Part shown: in pieces, positions 25,284 through 51,429 of the stretch
Numbering within the stretch: the stretch's first letter is position 1
Layout: the number at the start of each line of letters is the position of its first letter
NCBI GenBank assembly: GCA_026874595.1
Contig: CM049310.1
Coordinates: 34,287,558-34,351,557, forward strand
Length of the DNA stretch: 64,000 nucleotides
DNA from: Sipunculus nudus
Taxonomy: Eukaryota; Annelida; Sipuncula; Golfingiida; Sipunculidae
Direction: 5' to 3'
The notes under the pieces: model-generated
The model's input: only the letters and a program-made list of their open reading frames with translations
Database searches by the model: none
Told to the model about the DNA's origin: nothing
Position numbers and translations under genes: made by a program

Positions 25284-26230
25284 GTATGGCTCAAACAATG
25301 CTTTCAAGAAATGTTTTATATGCATCTATACAACTGTCAACAATTTGATATGTCAAAAGGTATGTGTGTTTAGTTTTGTTATGCTGTTTATAATTGTAAC
25401 AACTGTATTACAAAATAATTAAATTGTATGAATAATAAAATTGTTTCATTATCTGACATTAAAACTACCTATACGGTAGTGTGACTGTTCTAGTTCTCAC
25501 TCTATTAATAAATGTCAGTTTCCAGAAAAATAGCCATCCTTTAGGAGACCTTGGGGCTATTATTGTATTTTTCATGATCCTGGAGTTGAAATCCTCTGAA
25601 ATACATCTCACCATAGGAAAGGACTCTTGACTAATTACTAGTGGAAGGAATTGGTCTTAAAATCATAATCGTTGATTGGAAAATATAAACGACGGATAAT
25701 CGATAATTAATCGATTATTTCATGTACTTTCTATGTAACCTTGAAATCTGCTGTATGCTAGTGCCTAAAATATTGACCCAAGTCACTACGGCACATGTGA
25801 CGTACATCGACATTCAATATGAAATCATCAATCAACCCGACACCAAAGGTCGACTTGCCGTCGGACAATTGTCGGCTGCGCAAGGTTCCGCTTTGAGCTG
25901 TTCGTTACTTCGTATATCTCTGACAGGATTAGATTCTTTGCATATGATTACAAAATCATTTTTTAATCGATTATGCAATATACATGCATGATAGGTATCA
26001 TATGAGAAGTGCTGTTGTTGTATATCCAGTGATTTAAGAGTGTCTCACAATTGATGTCTATCGACTTTATAAACAGTATATACTGCATAGTCGAGGACCA
26101 ACCAGATTTCACCATAAATGTATCCGTACATCAAACTTGTAAACGTTTATTCATGCACTTCAGTGGTCGATCAAATCTACCCTTTAAAAATATACATATA
26201 TATCTGTATTATTGGCCACACATCTGGTTG
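25284..26230. other. No gene seen
   Basis: Downstream of exon 3a. I searched for a match to PHYHD1 exon 4 (SLNKIGH) and did not find one. Confidence 0.45.
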
Positions 26231-26233
26231 TGT

Positions 26234-26755
26234 TTCAGTTGTTATCCATAATTAAAGGGGCCCAAACACGTATAAAGCATGTTGAGTTAACACCTAAAAT
26301 AGCTTCTTCCCTTTAAAATATATATTACCTGCCAAAATATTGCCCAGAAACCGTTTGCTTTTCTCCTATAAACAAATGTTAAAAAAAATGAACCGGGCGC
26401 GATGAAAGGTGTCAACATAAACACAGTGCGTGGGGCCGTATTCATCGCTGAGCCAAAACACGTGTCAATCAGGAATGCCCGGTCTGACTTCGCCCAAAAT
26501 ATGGCATACATATTTCTGCTGGCTGAAATACAGCATAATGCCTCTCTTAATCGGACCTCCGGTCACGCGGCCTGTTATGGTAAACAGACTGTGTTTACCA
26601 ATACGCAGAGCCAAAACATGGTGTTAAATAGCCGTATGCGAGGAAATGTGACAGTGTGCTGGGATGGTTTGCTGGGAAACATTTGTATAAAGCAAAACTG
26701 AACTAATAGTGTGAAAGAATAGCCATAATTAAGCGCCTGATTTTGTCCCTTTAAA
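26234..26755 (+). mobile_element. MITE-like dispersed repeat, copy 1
   Basis: It starts TTAAAGGGGCCC and ends TGTCCCTTTAA, so the ends are short imperfect inverted repeats (TTAAAGGG). The interior shares long stretches with 50779-51270, such as GCATGTTGAGTTAACAC, CCTGCCAAAATATTGCC, AACATAAACACAGTGCGT and TGGTAAACAGACTGTGTTTA. It has no coding capacity. Confidence 0.75.
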
Positions 26756-27687
26756 ATGCGCGTGTGAGAGCAGAGCGGCTAAATGACGCTTTAAAATTGT
26801 GTTCTCCTGTATCAGTTCATTTAGGCCTACAAGATATATTCAACAGTTAATTATTTTGAGCTGAACTGAGTTGAAAAAAAGTACTAGGCTGGCGTAAAAG
26901 GGCCTGGAAACGCTATTATAGGATTTTATGTCTCTATGAAATCATATCAACCAACTGCACAGTAGCTCAATAACGTTGTCATGGTAACATTTCAGTCTGA
27001 ATAAGCAATCAATAAATCTTTCAGGTAACAATTGAGCGTGTTGACGTTATGTATGTGTTTTTGAAGAATGAGTTGCAGTGATCCATCTAGAACCGGTGGT
27101 TTTCTCCGGGTTTTCAGGTTCACTCCATATATAAGAATAATGTAAAGAAATTTATTAACCGGATGGACCTATCTGTTTATTCAAACACTGCAATATAATA
27201 AACATTGGCGGTCAGTTTGCAGAAATTGAGAAGGTTATGTGGTTTCGGGTGCCACATCAGCGAATCGTTTGCTCAAGATCACAATTCCTTAAACAAGCAG
27301 TGTTGACTCTGCATGTGTCCGATGGTCGGAAGACATCAAGGCTTTTTATATTCACCGGTGCAACATAATATTACATCAAAATACAGTCTAATTTGTTATC
27401 GTATCGGTAATTGTATCGATGCTTTGACGAGATTTGATCATCTGATGATGGAAAGTGGAGCCATTAATCATATTTCCGCGCAAAAAAAATCCATGTTAGG
27501 CGCTGCTTATGTGAAATATCATTGATAAACTACAAGTTGAGCGGCATCTGATAGGCTAATCGTTTGGAAATCAGTTGCATGTTGTATGAGAGTAAGCTTT
27601 ATTATTGACTTTTCATATTCACGGTTAAATTGACTTTGAATCTAAAATATAATACATCAGATGTATCGCATCATGCAAAGTGTCGCG

Positions 27688-27690
<3 letters not shown>
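26756..27690. other. No gene seen
   Basis: Mixed-composition sequence without supported exons. Confidence 0.4.

Positions 27691-27738
<48 letters not shown>
27691..27738. repeat. (TA)n microsatellite
   Basis: About 24 TA dinucleotides. Confidence 0.95.
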
Positions 27739-27744
<6 letters not shown>

Positions 27745-28669
27745 AACACCGTTTTCCCGGAAGTGCGTTTTCTCGAAATTTTAAATGGGGAACCGAAAAT
27801 TTATTCGTATTTACGAAATATTTTTAAGCATATAAATATTTCACCCTTATTTTGTGATAACGAGTCACAAGGGCCTGCAGTCAGATGTGTAAGCCTAAAG
27901 GTGACCCTGATTAATTTGTTCTGGGCCGAGGTTGTCGCCGGGGCTAGCCTCGCAATGGTAGGTAGCAGGACTGGTCAAAATCCTGAAAATTTGTGGGGTT
28001 TTTTTTTTCAATAAAAGGTATACGTAATATTGAATACTGGGCGGATCTAATGCAGCTGAGCACATTTTGGGTCGCCGGTTGCATTTTGTGGAAAAGGGTG
28101 ATTTCTATTCAGTAAACACCGAGATGTGTTGACAGGTTGTTTGTAAACTAACTCCAGCCCTGCCACAGGCCTGTCAATCACTCTGCCCCCATCCCTCACC
28201 TGGGTCATTCAGCCAATCGCGCGGTGCAAGTGTTTAATTAATGCATGGGCAAAGTACCTCCGTGCAAGAGGTGGCAAGAACTGACGGTCGACGTTTGTTT
28301 GCCCAATCTAATTAGCTGAGCATACAAGTGATAAGCGTTGGAGAGCAACCTTAACTCTAGCTAATCAGCGTGCAAACAAACCCGTCCTTGTGAATGGTCT
28401 GTTAGTGTCATTGGCCTTTCTGTCTTGTGTCGGGTATGTTACGCCGAAACACAAATTTCACTTGACATCATGTTATTTCTGCTATATCCTGAGCCTATCG
28501 ACAGATACGTAATATTACTTTATAATAAGCTGCTTCATATCCCAACCATAACGTCTATGATATTCATACTGTCAACACCGCAACAAATAAATATTACGCT
28601 AATACCGAACGACGTAAATCCCGAATGCCACTTAAAAAACTGCAGCAGTTGAATGATATATCAAGAAGT

Positions 28670-28807
28670 CTCAGCGGGCCGAACCTACTTCCGTGATCAA
28701 ACTGAGGGCCAGCGACGATGAATCGTCAGATGACGGCATCTCTATACGCTTACGCATGAAGGAAAACCGGAGGCCGACACCTGTCGACTTTGGCAGTGTT
28801 ATCAACT
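28670..28807 (+). CDS. Possible terminal exon, unknown
   Basis: After a TCTCAG acceptor-like site, one frame with coding-like composition reads ASDDESSDDGISIRLRMKEN and ends DFGSVIN then TAA. The segment is CpG-rich compared with its flanks. No upstream exon could be joined and no family was recognised. An acidic-serine then basic stretch is common in nuclear proteins, but that is not evidence of function. Confidence 0.25.
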
Positions 28808-29156
28808 AAACGCGCTATTGTCACCCGCTGTTGTACTTCCCTCATGTAAACAATAAGTCCAGATTTCACATATAACTTGTATGTGTATGCGAGATTTAAA
28901 TATAAACTTTTTTTATTTTACATGGATTGTACAACTATTTATAATAACTAATACGAGGCACTCTCCATGGCACGGATGTTGGCGCTCGGTAGTCGGTAAA
29001 TTTATAATTTATTTTAAACGAGATTTGTATGATCGTTATAAACTCTCTATTGTCAACTCCCAAAGGCCTATAATGTATGTAAACCGTGATAAGTAAATCA
29101 ATCTTCGTTCTCCTTGAATGGCCATAGATCCCGCTCCCCTTGTTCCTGTGTAAACA

Positions 29157-29301
29157 CGCGGTTACCTATTAGGCCCGGCTATGCACCTGTTCAGCCGCGG
29201 TCCCTGTTGTCGGGTGCTCAGCGCACCTTGGCACTCGGGCAAAACTGTAAGCTCCGCCTACTGAAGTTCATGCACGTGGTGTTTGACAAGTCTCTGGTGT
29301 G
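29157..29301 (+). CDS. Possible internal exon, unknown
   Basis: Between an acceptor-like CCTATTAG and a donor-like CTG|GTGTGA, one frame reads YAPVQPRSLLSGAQRTLALG and then KLRLLKFMHVVFDKSL. Its GC and CpG content stand out against AT-rich flanks. It could not be joined to the candidate at 28670 or to anything else. Confidence 0.25.
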
Positions 29302-30100
29302 ACAGGACAAACTTTTATCGTTTTAATACGATTTTAAAGCAAAATAGTCAATTAATCCATGTTATTATACCATGGTTTGATAAGAACCACCGTCTTGGCC
29401 AAATTCATGTGACTGTCAACATGTAGTTGTGGTTAGTTACGTGTGTAAGACGAATGATCTCTACGAATACAATTTTTGGCCATTTTCTCGAAACATCATT
29501 TAACCTGAACACCTTATCTTTAGAGCGTTATTTCTCAGTAATCACTTGTCCGAAACATACCATCTTTGATATTTGCAATTGTTAATATGTCTTCTAAAAA
29601 GCTTTTTTTTATTTTACGCCTATACTAAACTTGAAGGATTTTATTAAGGTAAAAGTAAAAAATGAAATGATTTGTGAAGATTTCAAAATTAAATACTCTG
29701 TAAAATCGTAATGTTTAAACTAGGCTCACTAAACAAAAAAAAAAACGCCTGAGGATTATTATCTAAATTCTCGATTTATTTAAGAAGATTTTCTGTATCT
29801 GCTTTAGTCGTGCTGGAATAAACGATTTTTTGTTAAATATTATAATTAAATAAAAATTCTTACAAATTCAAACCTGTTCCTCGGAAACAAAGTTTATTAT
29901 AACCAAACTATAGAGAATTTTCTTAGCTTTCAGAAAATGTATACTTTAGGGGGTATTAAAGCATTAGATTGTTCAATACAAAGGAAAAACTGAAACAAAA
30001 TCAGATCAGGTGGGGGGACCAGTCCTGCCACCTTAACTCCTATAAAGCGGCTAGACAGTTAATCCAAGAGCACTTGTGTGTTACCGACTTGTGTGTATTC
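29302..30100. other. No gene seen
   Basis: AT-rich, with no supported features. Confidence 0.45.
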
Positions 30101-30159
30101 CAGCAAGCATAGTTCGTCGGCTTGGGCTGGGATGTCAGGCCAAATAACTGAGCAGTGTA

Positions 30160-30600
30160 CACACATGAAGCCTGTGTCTCGCTGGGCTGCGACAGCTTTG
30201 CGACAAATTGCGAATGCATTTGCGAGAGAGTCTCAAAAGTGTCTTAGAACATTCGCGGCAGGTCTCAATTTCCTCGCGTGATTCGCAAAATGTCGCTAAC
30301 TTGTCGCACAAATATTGAACATGTTCAAAAATTCGCAAAACAAAATATCTCGCAAAATACTCGCAGAGGCGTCGCTGGTGTCTCAAACCCGTCTCAGACT
30401 ATTCTCAAGTCAGTTTCCGCGAGTCAGGAAGTGCGAGAACAGCGAGACTACTTTAAGAGGGGTTTGCGACCTTGGCAACTACATTGCAAATATTTGGAGA
30501 TAAAAATGAAAATCTGACATTCTGGGCGCGAATTTTCGTGCGAATATTTCACAAGTGTCGTGCGAATGTCTTGAGAACATCGCTCGACATCCGCACACAT
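30160..30600. repeat. TCGC/GCGA-word-rich low-complexity element
   Basis: The words TTCGCAAA, TGTCGC, GCGAGA, GTCTCAAA and TGCGAAT recur in both orientations across about 440 bases inside AT-rich sequence. Word reuse looks quasi-palindromic rather than strictly tandem. Open frames on both strands here are explained by this composition. Confidence 0.5.
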
Positions 30601-31119
30601 TTTGGGAAGCGGGGATGGTCAATGTTATCCCCCCACTATTAGGAGAATAATATTTACATATTGCAAATGAAATATATTAATAAATATAAATTATAGACTT
30701 CGGTTCCATTTATGAGTTTACCATGAAATATTATATCTAAACCTGGTTTAGAATGAACCATATGAACCAAATATTATTAAAATATTTAGCCCAAAATATG
30801 TTTCAAATTTTAATGTATATATTTCGGATGTATATTAATGTATATATCGGATTTAATACCAGGTTTTCGACACCGTTACCTTGCTCTCGACCCCGTTGTT
30901 TTTAATGCAGGTAACGGTTTCTAGTGGTAACAGTGCTGAAATTTTTACATCTACTCATCAGATGCAGGACAATATATAACTTCCATACCGTCCCTCACAG
31001 GGCAGCACGAGTTATCACTACATGAGCTATAAGAGGAGGCCATTTTCGAGGAGTTATATGTGACGGTTAATTTTTCGCAAGTGAAACGCCGGTGTCGATT
31101 CCAAATAAACATACGGTGA

Positions 31120-31330
31120 TTTTTAGCTCGGCTGACTATATAAGTCATCTGAGCTATAGTCGTGGTCCATTGTCCGTCGTCCGTCCAGCTGTCCGTCCGT
31201 CCGTAGATGTGGCACATTTCGAAACCGTAAGACCCAGGAATCCAAAATTTAGCATAATTTTAGATGTCCCTAAAATCTCCTACCAAGCCGAAAACTGGGT
31301 CTTTGGGACTTCGTTCCTTTGATAAATTAA
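31120..31330 (+). repeat. Bivalve-type dispersed repeat with GTCCGTCGTCCGTCC core
   Basis: TTTTTAGCTCGGCTGACTAT is followed by GTCGTGGTCCATTGTCCGTC and further CCGTCCGTCCGTAG. I know this phrase structure from abundant repeats in bivalve genomes. The full extent is unclear. Confidence 0.55.
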
Positions 31331-33489
31331 GGAAAAAAACTCAATTTTTTTTATAAAAAAAACCCTTTTTTTTACTCTTCAGGACTGCCTAATATCAAAA
31401 CCACTAATCTGTTTTCCTCATATTCACCATAAATATTCCTCCATATAGTTCCTGTGTACATGCCAGAAATTAGGTCTGTATTATAAAATTTAAAAAAGTT
31501 ATGGGCCCAAATATATTGCACTTTGTAAAAAATCCGGGAAAAAAATATTTGGTCACTTAACACAAAAAAAATGTTAAAGCTAGGGACCTTTTTTTCAGTA
31601 ATATAATTTAAATTAATCAGAATTCAATTGTATACCCAAAATTATATCAAAATCTTTTAAATTTTTAAAAATATTAGCAAATTTTAAAATTGGTACCTTA
31701 AAATTTGCCCAAAATTGACCATGGCACTTTTTTTCTCTTAATTATATTAAATTGATTTTTCACATCTTGGATACATGTGGATTTAATCTGTTGAATCCTG
31801 AAATTTGAAAGTAAAAGCTTAAAAATTATTATTATTATTGAAGTTTTTCAGATGCTCTAATGTATTTGCATTGTAAATATATAGTAAAATTTATAAACTT
31901 AAAAAATGACTTAACAAAAGAAAAAATAGGATCTAATGCAAATATTTTTTCATTATTTTCCTGTCTTAGTAGAATGAAAATTAAAGTTATTTGCTTCGTT
32001 TTCCATCTCTGCCTCTCTTTAATTTCATTTAAATTAAATTTTATCCTTTACGTATATGCAGAGGTGCCTGTAAGCACCATTAAATTTAATTCCGTATTCT
32101 GTATTTATATCCAAACGTGTTGTAATCACCCCCCCCCCCCAAGTCATTAAGCCCTATAGTTCCTGAGCACTGAGGAGAGTATTTATTGCAACTTCAAAAA
32201 ATTTATAGTGATGCAGTTATAACTGTCACAATCAGATGAGCGCCGTGACCCATGGGTCCCATGTTTTAACCCTCTAATGATTAACAGTTACTCAATTTAA
32301 TTATGGTTTATGTGTACAGAATTTCCTTAACTCTAATAAACACTGCTTCCTGCATCAGCAACGTGGTTTCTTTTCACGTGCTGCCAGGTCAAAAGGTCAG
32401 GTAACGGTGCCGAGTATATTTTTGGGGACTAACTTTTTATATCCAAATTTTGGTATATAAAACAAAACGGTCAGGAAAAATCAAGCAAAAATATCATCTT
32501 CACAAACTTTCACCGCTGTGACCACGTGGAAAGCAAAATCTGTATAAATGGAAAAGTAATTACAGAATAACGCTGTTTTGAATTTAAGATCCGAGAAAAA
32601 GGGACAACGGAAATTTAAGGGTATTGTTACATTTGCAGCTATTTATCTGTATCTGTTTCTGCCCCGATTAATTTTATCTCATAATAATGGTTATAATTTT
32701 AGCAACAATTTGAACGGTTATTCATGCCATTTTTAGCATTTGCTAATTTTTCAGTAACCAATATAATTTCGGAACATGAAATTGCGACATTTTTTTTTTG
32801 TAAAAATACCCATATAGGGCTTATGATTATATTGTTCTGTACCTTGACTGAGAAAGGCCCCGACTCAGTCATGCACGCTACACAAGGGAAAGTATCTGTA
32901 GCGCGACCGCCCACCAGGGTCGCATAATGAAAGGAAACCCCCAAAAATTCTGTACCGTTCAGATTGGATAATTTACTGCGATGGAAGGACCAAATGATAA
33001 ATGACATTTTGTCGGCTAAATAACATCCTGATATAACGCAGTATTTATGATAATTACCTAGAATACCAGACATGTCTAGCGTATTACCTTGTCACTTATA
33101 GTGCTAACTCCCCATACACGGGTCATCCGTTTATGTATACAGTGATGGAGGATGCAAGGGAGTTTCGAAGCACACAATTAAGAAGTGGGTTTTAAGATAT
33201 TTTTCAAAGCCATATTTGACCTTTTTTGTTTAATATGTGCACCAGATAAGACTTGATTTTTGGCATTCCGCTCCTATAGTTTTAGCGGGCGTCTGCAGAT
33301 GCACAACTGGTTCACTCGTCCACGAGATTTAACTGAGTAAGGAATGTCAGCTCGTGACCACGACAAATTATTATACTGCCTTGATCTGCATTAGTCGAGT
33401 ATTACGCCATCTTTCGGGCAACAAGGGAACTATTCTCTTCTGTCAGGGATAGAGATAAAACGCAGAACCGAAGTTTGTCACTTTCAGGC
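31331..33489. other. No gene; presumed 5' flank of PHYHD1
   Basis: AT-rich with poly-C tracts (32130-32140). No TATA or initiator could be assigned with confidence. CACTTTCAG sits just before the PHYHD1 ATG and may be a splice acceptor for an unseen 5' non-coding exon. Confidence 0.35.
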
Positions 33490-46851
<13,362 letters not shown>

Positions 46852-47483
46852 CAGCGTATAAGTTCAGCATCTCAGCCTTGACAGACTGTGCTGTCAGTGT
46901 GTCCACGCTTTAAGACTGGCTAGGCCATCATGTTCATGTAGTCTGTATGTTTACTAGTACATCTCATAATATACATCTCATATGTGGAGGCAAACCAGCC
47001 AGACAAGTCATACAACATGCAGTATTATGTTGTGATCAAGTGAAGGGGCAGGGGTATACCCCTCAATCATAAATTGATGCAAGAATAATTGATTGCTGTT
47101 GAAACCTGGATAAGCTGGCTGTTGAAAGTGTGGGATATTGATTGCTGAAGTGGGATTTGTTATGCAGAAAAATATTTAGGGTTTAGGGTTCGCTATTTAC
47201 TTTCAGCTTACAAGTTTTATGTATAACTTTACCTTTGTTTTGTTAAGTTTGAAACGGGAGACATTTATTACTGCATATGTGATTGTGAATCTGGTAGTTG
47301 AGATATAATAATTTTAATGTATAGAAAACAGAGAGATATGATTTGATTTTTTAACAAAAGCTGGTACAGGTAGCACATACAAACAATGTTAAATGCTCAT
47401 TTAAAGAGGCAAGGTACATTGATACAGTATTTTTATATGATAGTACCAATGCTTAATATAATGTACTCTTTATATGATTTTTA
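46852..47483 (+). other. Presumed PHYHD1 3' UTR
   Basis: Non-coding stretch between the PHYHD1 stop codon and the first strong poly(A) signal. Confidence 0.5.
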
Positions 47484-47489
47484 AATAAA
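47484..47489 (+). terminator. Poly(A) signal of PHYHD1
   Basis: AATAAA in a T/A-rich context about 630 bases after the stop codon. Confidence 0.55.
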
Positions 47490-47558
47490 ATTTTATTAAA
47501 TTACAAATTTTGCTGTACCTTACTGTATAATAAAAGTGACAGTATATTGTTGGTGTGT

Positions 47559-48030
47559 GGTGGTGTAAAGGTTAGGCTGCTGGACTTGTGGTGGTGTAAA
47601 GGTTAGGCTGCTGTTCTTGTGGTGGTGTAAAGGTTAGGCTGCTGGACTTGTGATGGTGTAAAGGTTAGGCTGCTGGACTTGTGGTGGTGTAATGGTTACG
47701 GCGCTGGACTTGTGGTGGTGTAATGGTTACGGCGCTGGACTTGTGGTGGTGTAATGGTTACAGCGCTGGACTTGTGGTGGTGTAATGATTACGGCGCTGG
47801 ACTTGTGGTGGTGTAATGGTTACGGGGCTGGACTTGTGATGGTGTAATGGTTACGGCGCTGGATTGTGACAGCAAGGCTGTGGGTTCCAGTATCCCAATC
47901 TGTGCTAGAACTTCAACCGAAATCTTTATCACAAGGGTGCACTCTATCAATCGAGAAGTGAATCGGTGTTGGTCATGGCAAGCAAGCTAATATAGAATGA
48001 ATAACCTTCCAGTGCTTATAATATGGTGGT
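47559..48030 (+). mobile_element. tRNA-like SINE with ten tandem copies of its box A half
   Basis: A 31-base unit with GGTGGTGTAATGGTTACGGC is repeated ten times from 47559 to about 47868. The unit matches a pol III box A (TGGTGTAATGG). Only the last copy continues into GACAGCAAGGCTGTGGGTTC with a box B-like GGTTCCAGTATCC at 47883-47895, then a non-tRNA body. Units 1-4 are one variant (AAAGGTTAGGCTGC), units 5-10 another (AATGGTTACGGCGC). It is not a functional tRNA: no acceptor stem pairs. Confidence 0.7.
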
Positions 48031-49745
48031 GTGCACTGTGCTCCCTATGGGATTGAGAAAAGCTACAAGAGTAAACAGGCTCCAAAGACCAGGAAAACAA
48101 AGTGAGACTGACATCAGGCTTTTTCAAAGAATTTGCTCAAAGAGTTAGGATTTGCATATTGAAATATATCTTTATGATTTGAAAACAATTTGAATTAACA
48201 CAATAATGTTACAGGAATTATATGATAATTTAACAGCATCAATGATGTTGATTTATGAGTTTCATAACCACCTTAAAAATTGACTGTATGGCTAAGTTTA
48301 TTTTTATTCCAAAGCAACTTGCCTAAACAATGTAAAACAAAAATTTGTTACACAGTGATGACTAATCATGACAATATGATCAAACCTTAAGCAAACACTG
48401 TGTCATAGTGTTAAAACAGTTCTGTTTTATGTGTTGGCATGCAGTGCTAGATAAAATGATAAAACACCATAAAAATTATCTTGGACATATAGATCACAAA
48501 ATTTTGCCACATGATGGATAATATTCTCTCCTTATATCAGAACCTTGTTTTATTACACTAAAATCCTCTGCACTACCTAAACTCAACTTCACCACAGTGG
48601 TACTATGGCACTATGGATGTAATGATATATTAATCATAATCCTATGATCAATATACGTTCAACTAGTCTGTGTCCACAATACAGGTACATGTACTACAAT
48701 GTCCGGTAGGGAAGCCTACTCGATAAAAGAGTTGGCGGTATGACACTACATACCTTAACCCAAGTAGTAATTATTATTGTCAATATAATTGATTCTAAAG
48801 ATAGAAGAACTTGGGGGAGGGGGGGCTCAGCATGGGCAAATACTTGTAACATGAAAACAAGAAATATTAGCAGTAATATATGATAATTAAAGCTTACTTT
48901 GTAGGAACTATTTTTACTATAGAAAACAAAATGAACTTAGTTATAGTTCTTATGTAAACAGTCTTTAGTATTTTATTTTCCGGGAAAGCAGATGCAAGGA
49001 TAGATCATGCCAACAATTTACAGCATGACAGATCATGAGGAAAGATCTCATTAATCTCTCATAACAATACAATGGTGTCAGTATAATTGTAATATTATAC
49101 TTATAGTTATACTGACATGTGTACTCATATGAAATGTGCAGTTTAAAGAGTGACTAATGAGCTTTGATTGTGCTTATTCCCCAAAAAACTTATCCAGATG
49201 AATGTTATAACTTATATTAGATGTCAATAAAATATTCACAACAGTTATATGAACACTTATTTATTTTATTCACTTGAATTCTTGCCTTCATTGCTTCTGT
49301 GGTATCACTGTAAAATTTTCTGTTAATATTATGGAGGCAATCCATCAATGGCATCATTTCAATATTATATAGTCCATTTCATTCCCCTCTAACCATCTGT
49401 TATACTTAATAGTATGAAAATTATTTATTAGTTACTTTTCAAGGGAAAATAATTATAGTGTAGAGTGGAACTAAAGGATAAATTATAAAGGACTTTAATT
49501 TTCAACAAGGTGAATAAATACTTGCCTTGGTGCAGGGCTAAGAATTACACACTGGGGACCTGGGCCATACTCAAATCTCATTTCAGTTATGAACCCATAA
49601 CAAAATAAATACCTACCTTACACCTTATTTAAGAAAAAGAATCCTTTAAAAATATGAGAAATCGGTCTTCATTTACAACATATGCAATAACACTTTAAAA
49701 TTATAAGCAGCTAAAACAATGATGGCCACTCGTGCAGAGACACGT
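48031..49745. other. No gene seen
   Basis: AT-rich spacer between the convergent PHYHD1 and MRRF genes. Confidence 0.45.
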
Positions 49746-49749
49746 CATA

Positions 49750-50075
49750 TCTGCCGGATCGCTGTGAAGTGTCTAAAAAGCTGTGAAATATAAACTGGGG
49801 ATTGCCACATTTTCATATATAGTTTTCCGGAAAATTTATAAAAAATATAATCTTTTAAGAAATCTATTTTCATAAAACAGTGAAAATATCTACATAAAAC
49901 AGTGGAAGAACCCCCTTTTTGAGATGAAACAACCTTTTTAACTTTATAGGTTTCAAACAAAATTTTGCGACCCCCTCCTTTCCGGACAAGAGCCAAAGGC
50001 AAAGGACCATTTTTTTGTTTTCTTTTAGTCTTCCTGAGTTGGACCCTCCCCTTTCCCAAATCCTGGATCCGCCTC
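49750..50075 (-). repeat. Dispersed repeat, inverted copy of the 22.6-kb family
   Basis: Read on the minus strand it starts GAGGCGGATCCAGGATTT (50075-50058), then GGGTCCAACTCAGGA, as at 22591. The long minus-strand open frame inside it is lysine/arginine-rich low-complexity sequence and is not called a gene. Confidence 0.65.
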
Positions 50076-50190
50076 CGCTATCGATTTGAGCCGTTTGCAG
50101 ACGAGTTCTCGTTGTACCTTCTGTAGATATCCTTTTTATTTACATGTCGCTGATGAGACGGCAGCGTCTGTTGAACATTGTTCCATACTA

Positions 50191-50206
50191 GGGCGCCATC
50201 TACTGG
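50191..50206 (-). promoter_or_regulatory. Candidate CTCF-type site
   Basis: GCGCCATCTACTGG fits the bilaterian CTCF core as I remember it (reverse complement CCAGTAGATGGCGC). Weaker relatives lie at 50234-50252 and 50468-50482. It is in the spacer between the two convergent genes. Prediction only. Confidence 0.35.
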
Positions 50207-50778
50207 CTTGTTTCTAAACAAGAGAAAACATATAGAGGGCGCCACTGTCTGGTCGTATCTTAAAGTTTTGGGTACCAGCAGATAAAGAAGTACTTCCGGG
50301 TCAAACATGTAGTAGACCTTAGTTGTACGACAGTCGCAAGACTATTTTAAAAATATAAGAAGGGAAAAAGACTATGGTATTTCCACTTCCGGCTGCCTGT
50401 AGAAGACAATAACTCTTGTTGTAAACGAACTTTATTTGACTAGCAAATTTCAGTTGACATATTCAACACCAGAGGGCGACACTTTACCGAGTCGCTCCAT
50501 TGACGCTCACTGTAGACGCCAGTATTAGAACAACTTCTAGCAATAATAATATGCTCCATTGAAAGTCAACTTATAACAAGTATCGACAAGATCATTGTAC
50601 AAAAAAGATGTGTTACATATATCAATATATTTATAAGATAAATTACCAATGATCCAGAGGTTTTCCTCTTAGGCGCCTCTGACCCTTAGCTAGGCCTAGC
50701 TGAGTAGCTCCCATGCTCTCTTAATACGCTAGGCTGTGTGAGCCCTAGATGATGATTGGAGGAAACTGGAGATATAAT

Positions 50779-51270
50779 TAGCATGTTGAGTTAACACGAA
50801 AAAAAGCTTATTCCCTTTAAAATAAATCTGTACCTGCCAAAATATTGCCTTGAAACCATTAATGCTTACTCCTGTGAATGAGTGTTAAAAACCGTGAACC
50901 AGGCGGGGGGCGTGTTCGCAGGTGTAAACATAAACACAGTGCGTTGGGCGGTGTGGTGCGCGTAGCCACAATACATGCCAATCAGGAGATGCCCTGACTG
51001 ACTTGGCTAAAAAAAATGTAATTCATGTTCCCGCTGGCTGAAATACGGCGTGTTGCCAATTAATTTGACCTCCGAACACACGGTCTTGTTATGGTAAACA
51101 GACTGTGTTTACCAACAAGCAGGGCTATAACAAGGTATAAAACAGTCAAATGCGAAGAAATGAGGCTGTATTCTGGAATGGTTTCACTGGGAAACTTTGT
51201 ATAAAGCAAAACTGAACTGATAGTGTGAAAGAATAGGAATAATATTGCTCCTGATTATGTCCCTTTAACA
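50779..51270 (+). mobile_element. MITE-like dispersed repeat, copy 2
   Basis: The same family as 26234-26755: GCATGTTGAGTTAACAC near the start and TGTCCCTTTAA near the end. The outer left end with TTAAAGGG is missing or diverged. Confidence 0.7.
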
Positions 51271-51429
51271 TGACAATGAAATTCTTATATATCGTCTGAA
51301 AAAAACTCGTATTCGTTATGTAACAAAGATATTCTTATCAAATGTGCATATAACATACCACTTAGACAGTGTTTTTCCACTTTAAATGTTGATTAGAAGA
51401 AAATATATTGTCCTAATAAACGGTGATAT

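Noticed and set aside
47559-47900. tRNA gene cluster
   Set aside because: Box A-like units have no paired acceptor, D, anticodon or T arms, and only the last has a box B-like segment.
49745-50059. Minus-strand 104-codon open frame rich in K and R
   Set aside because: It lies inside the dispersed GAGGCGGATCCAGGATTT repeat and shows no domain or splice support.
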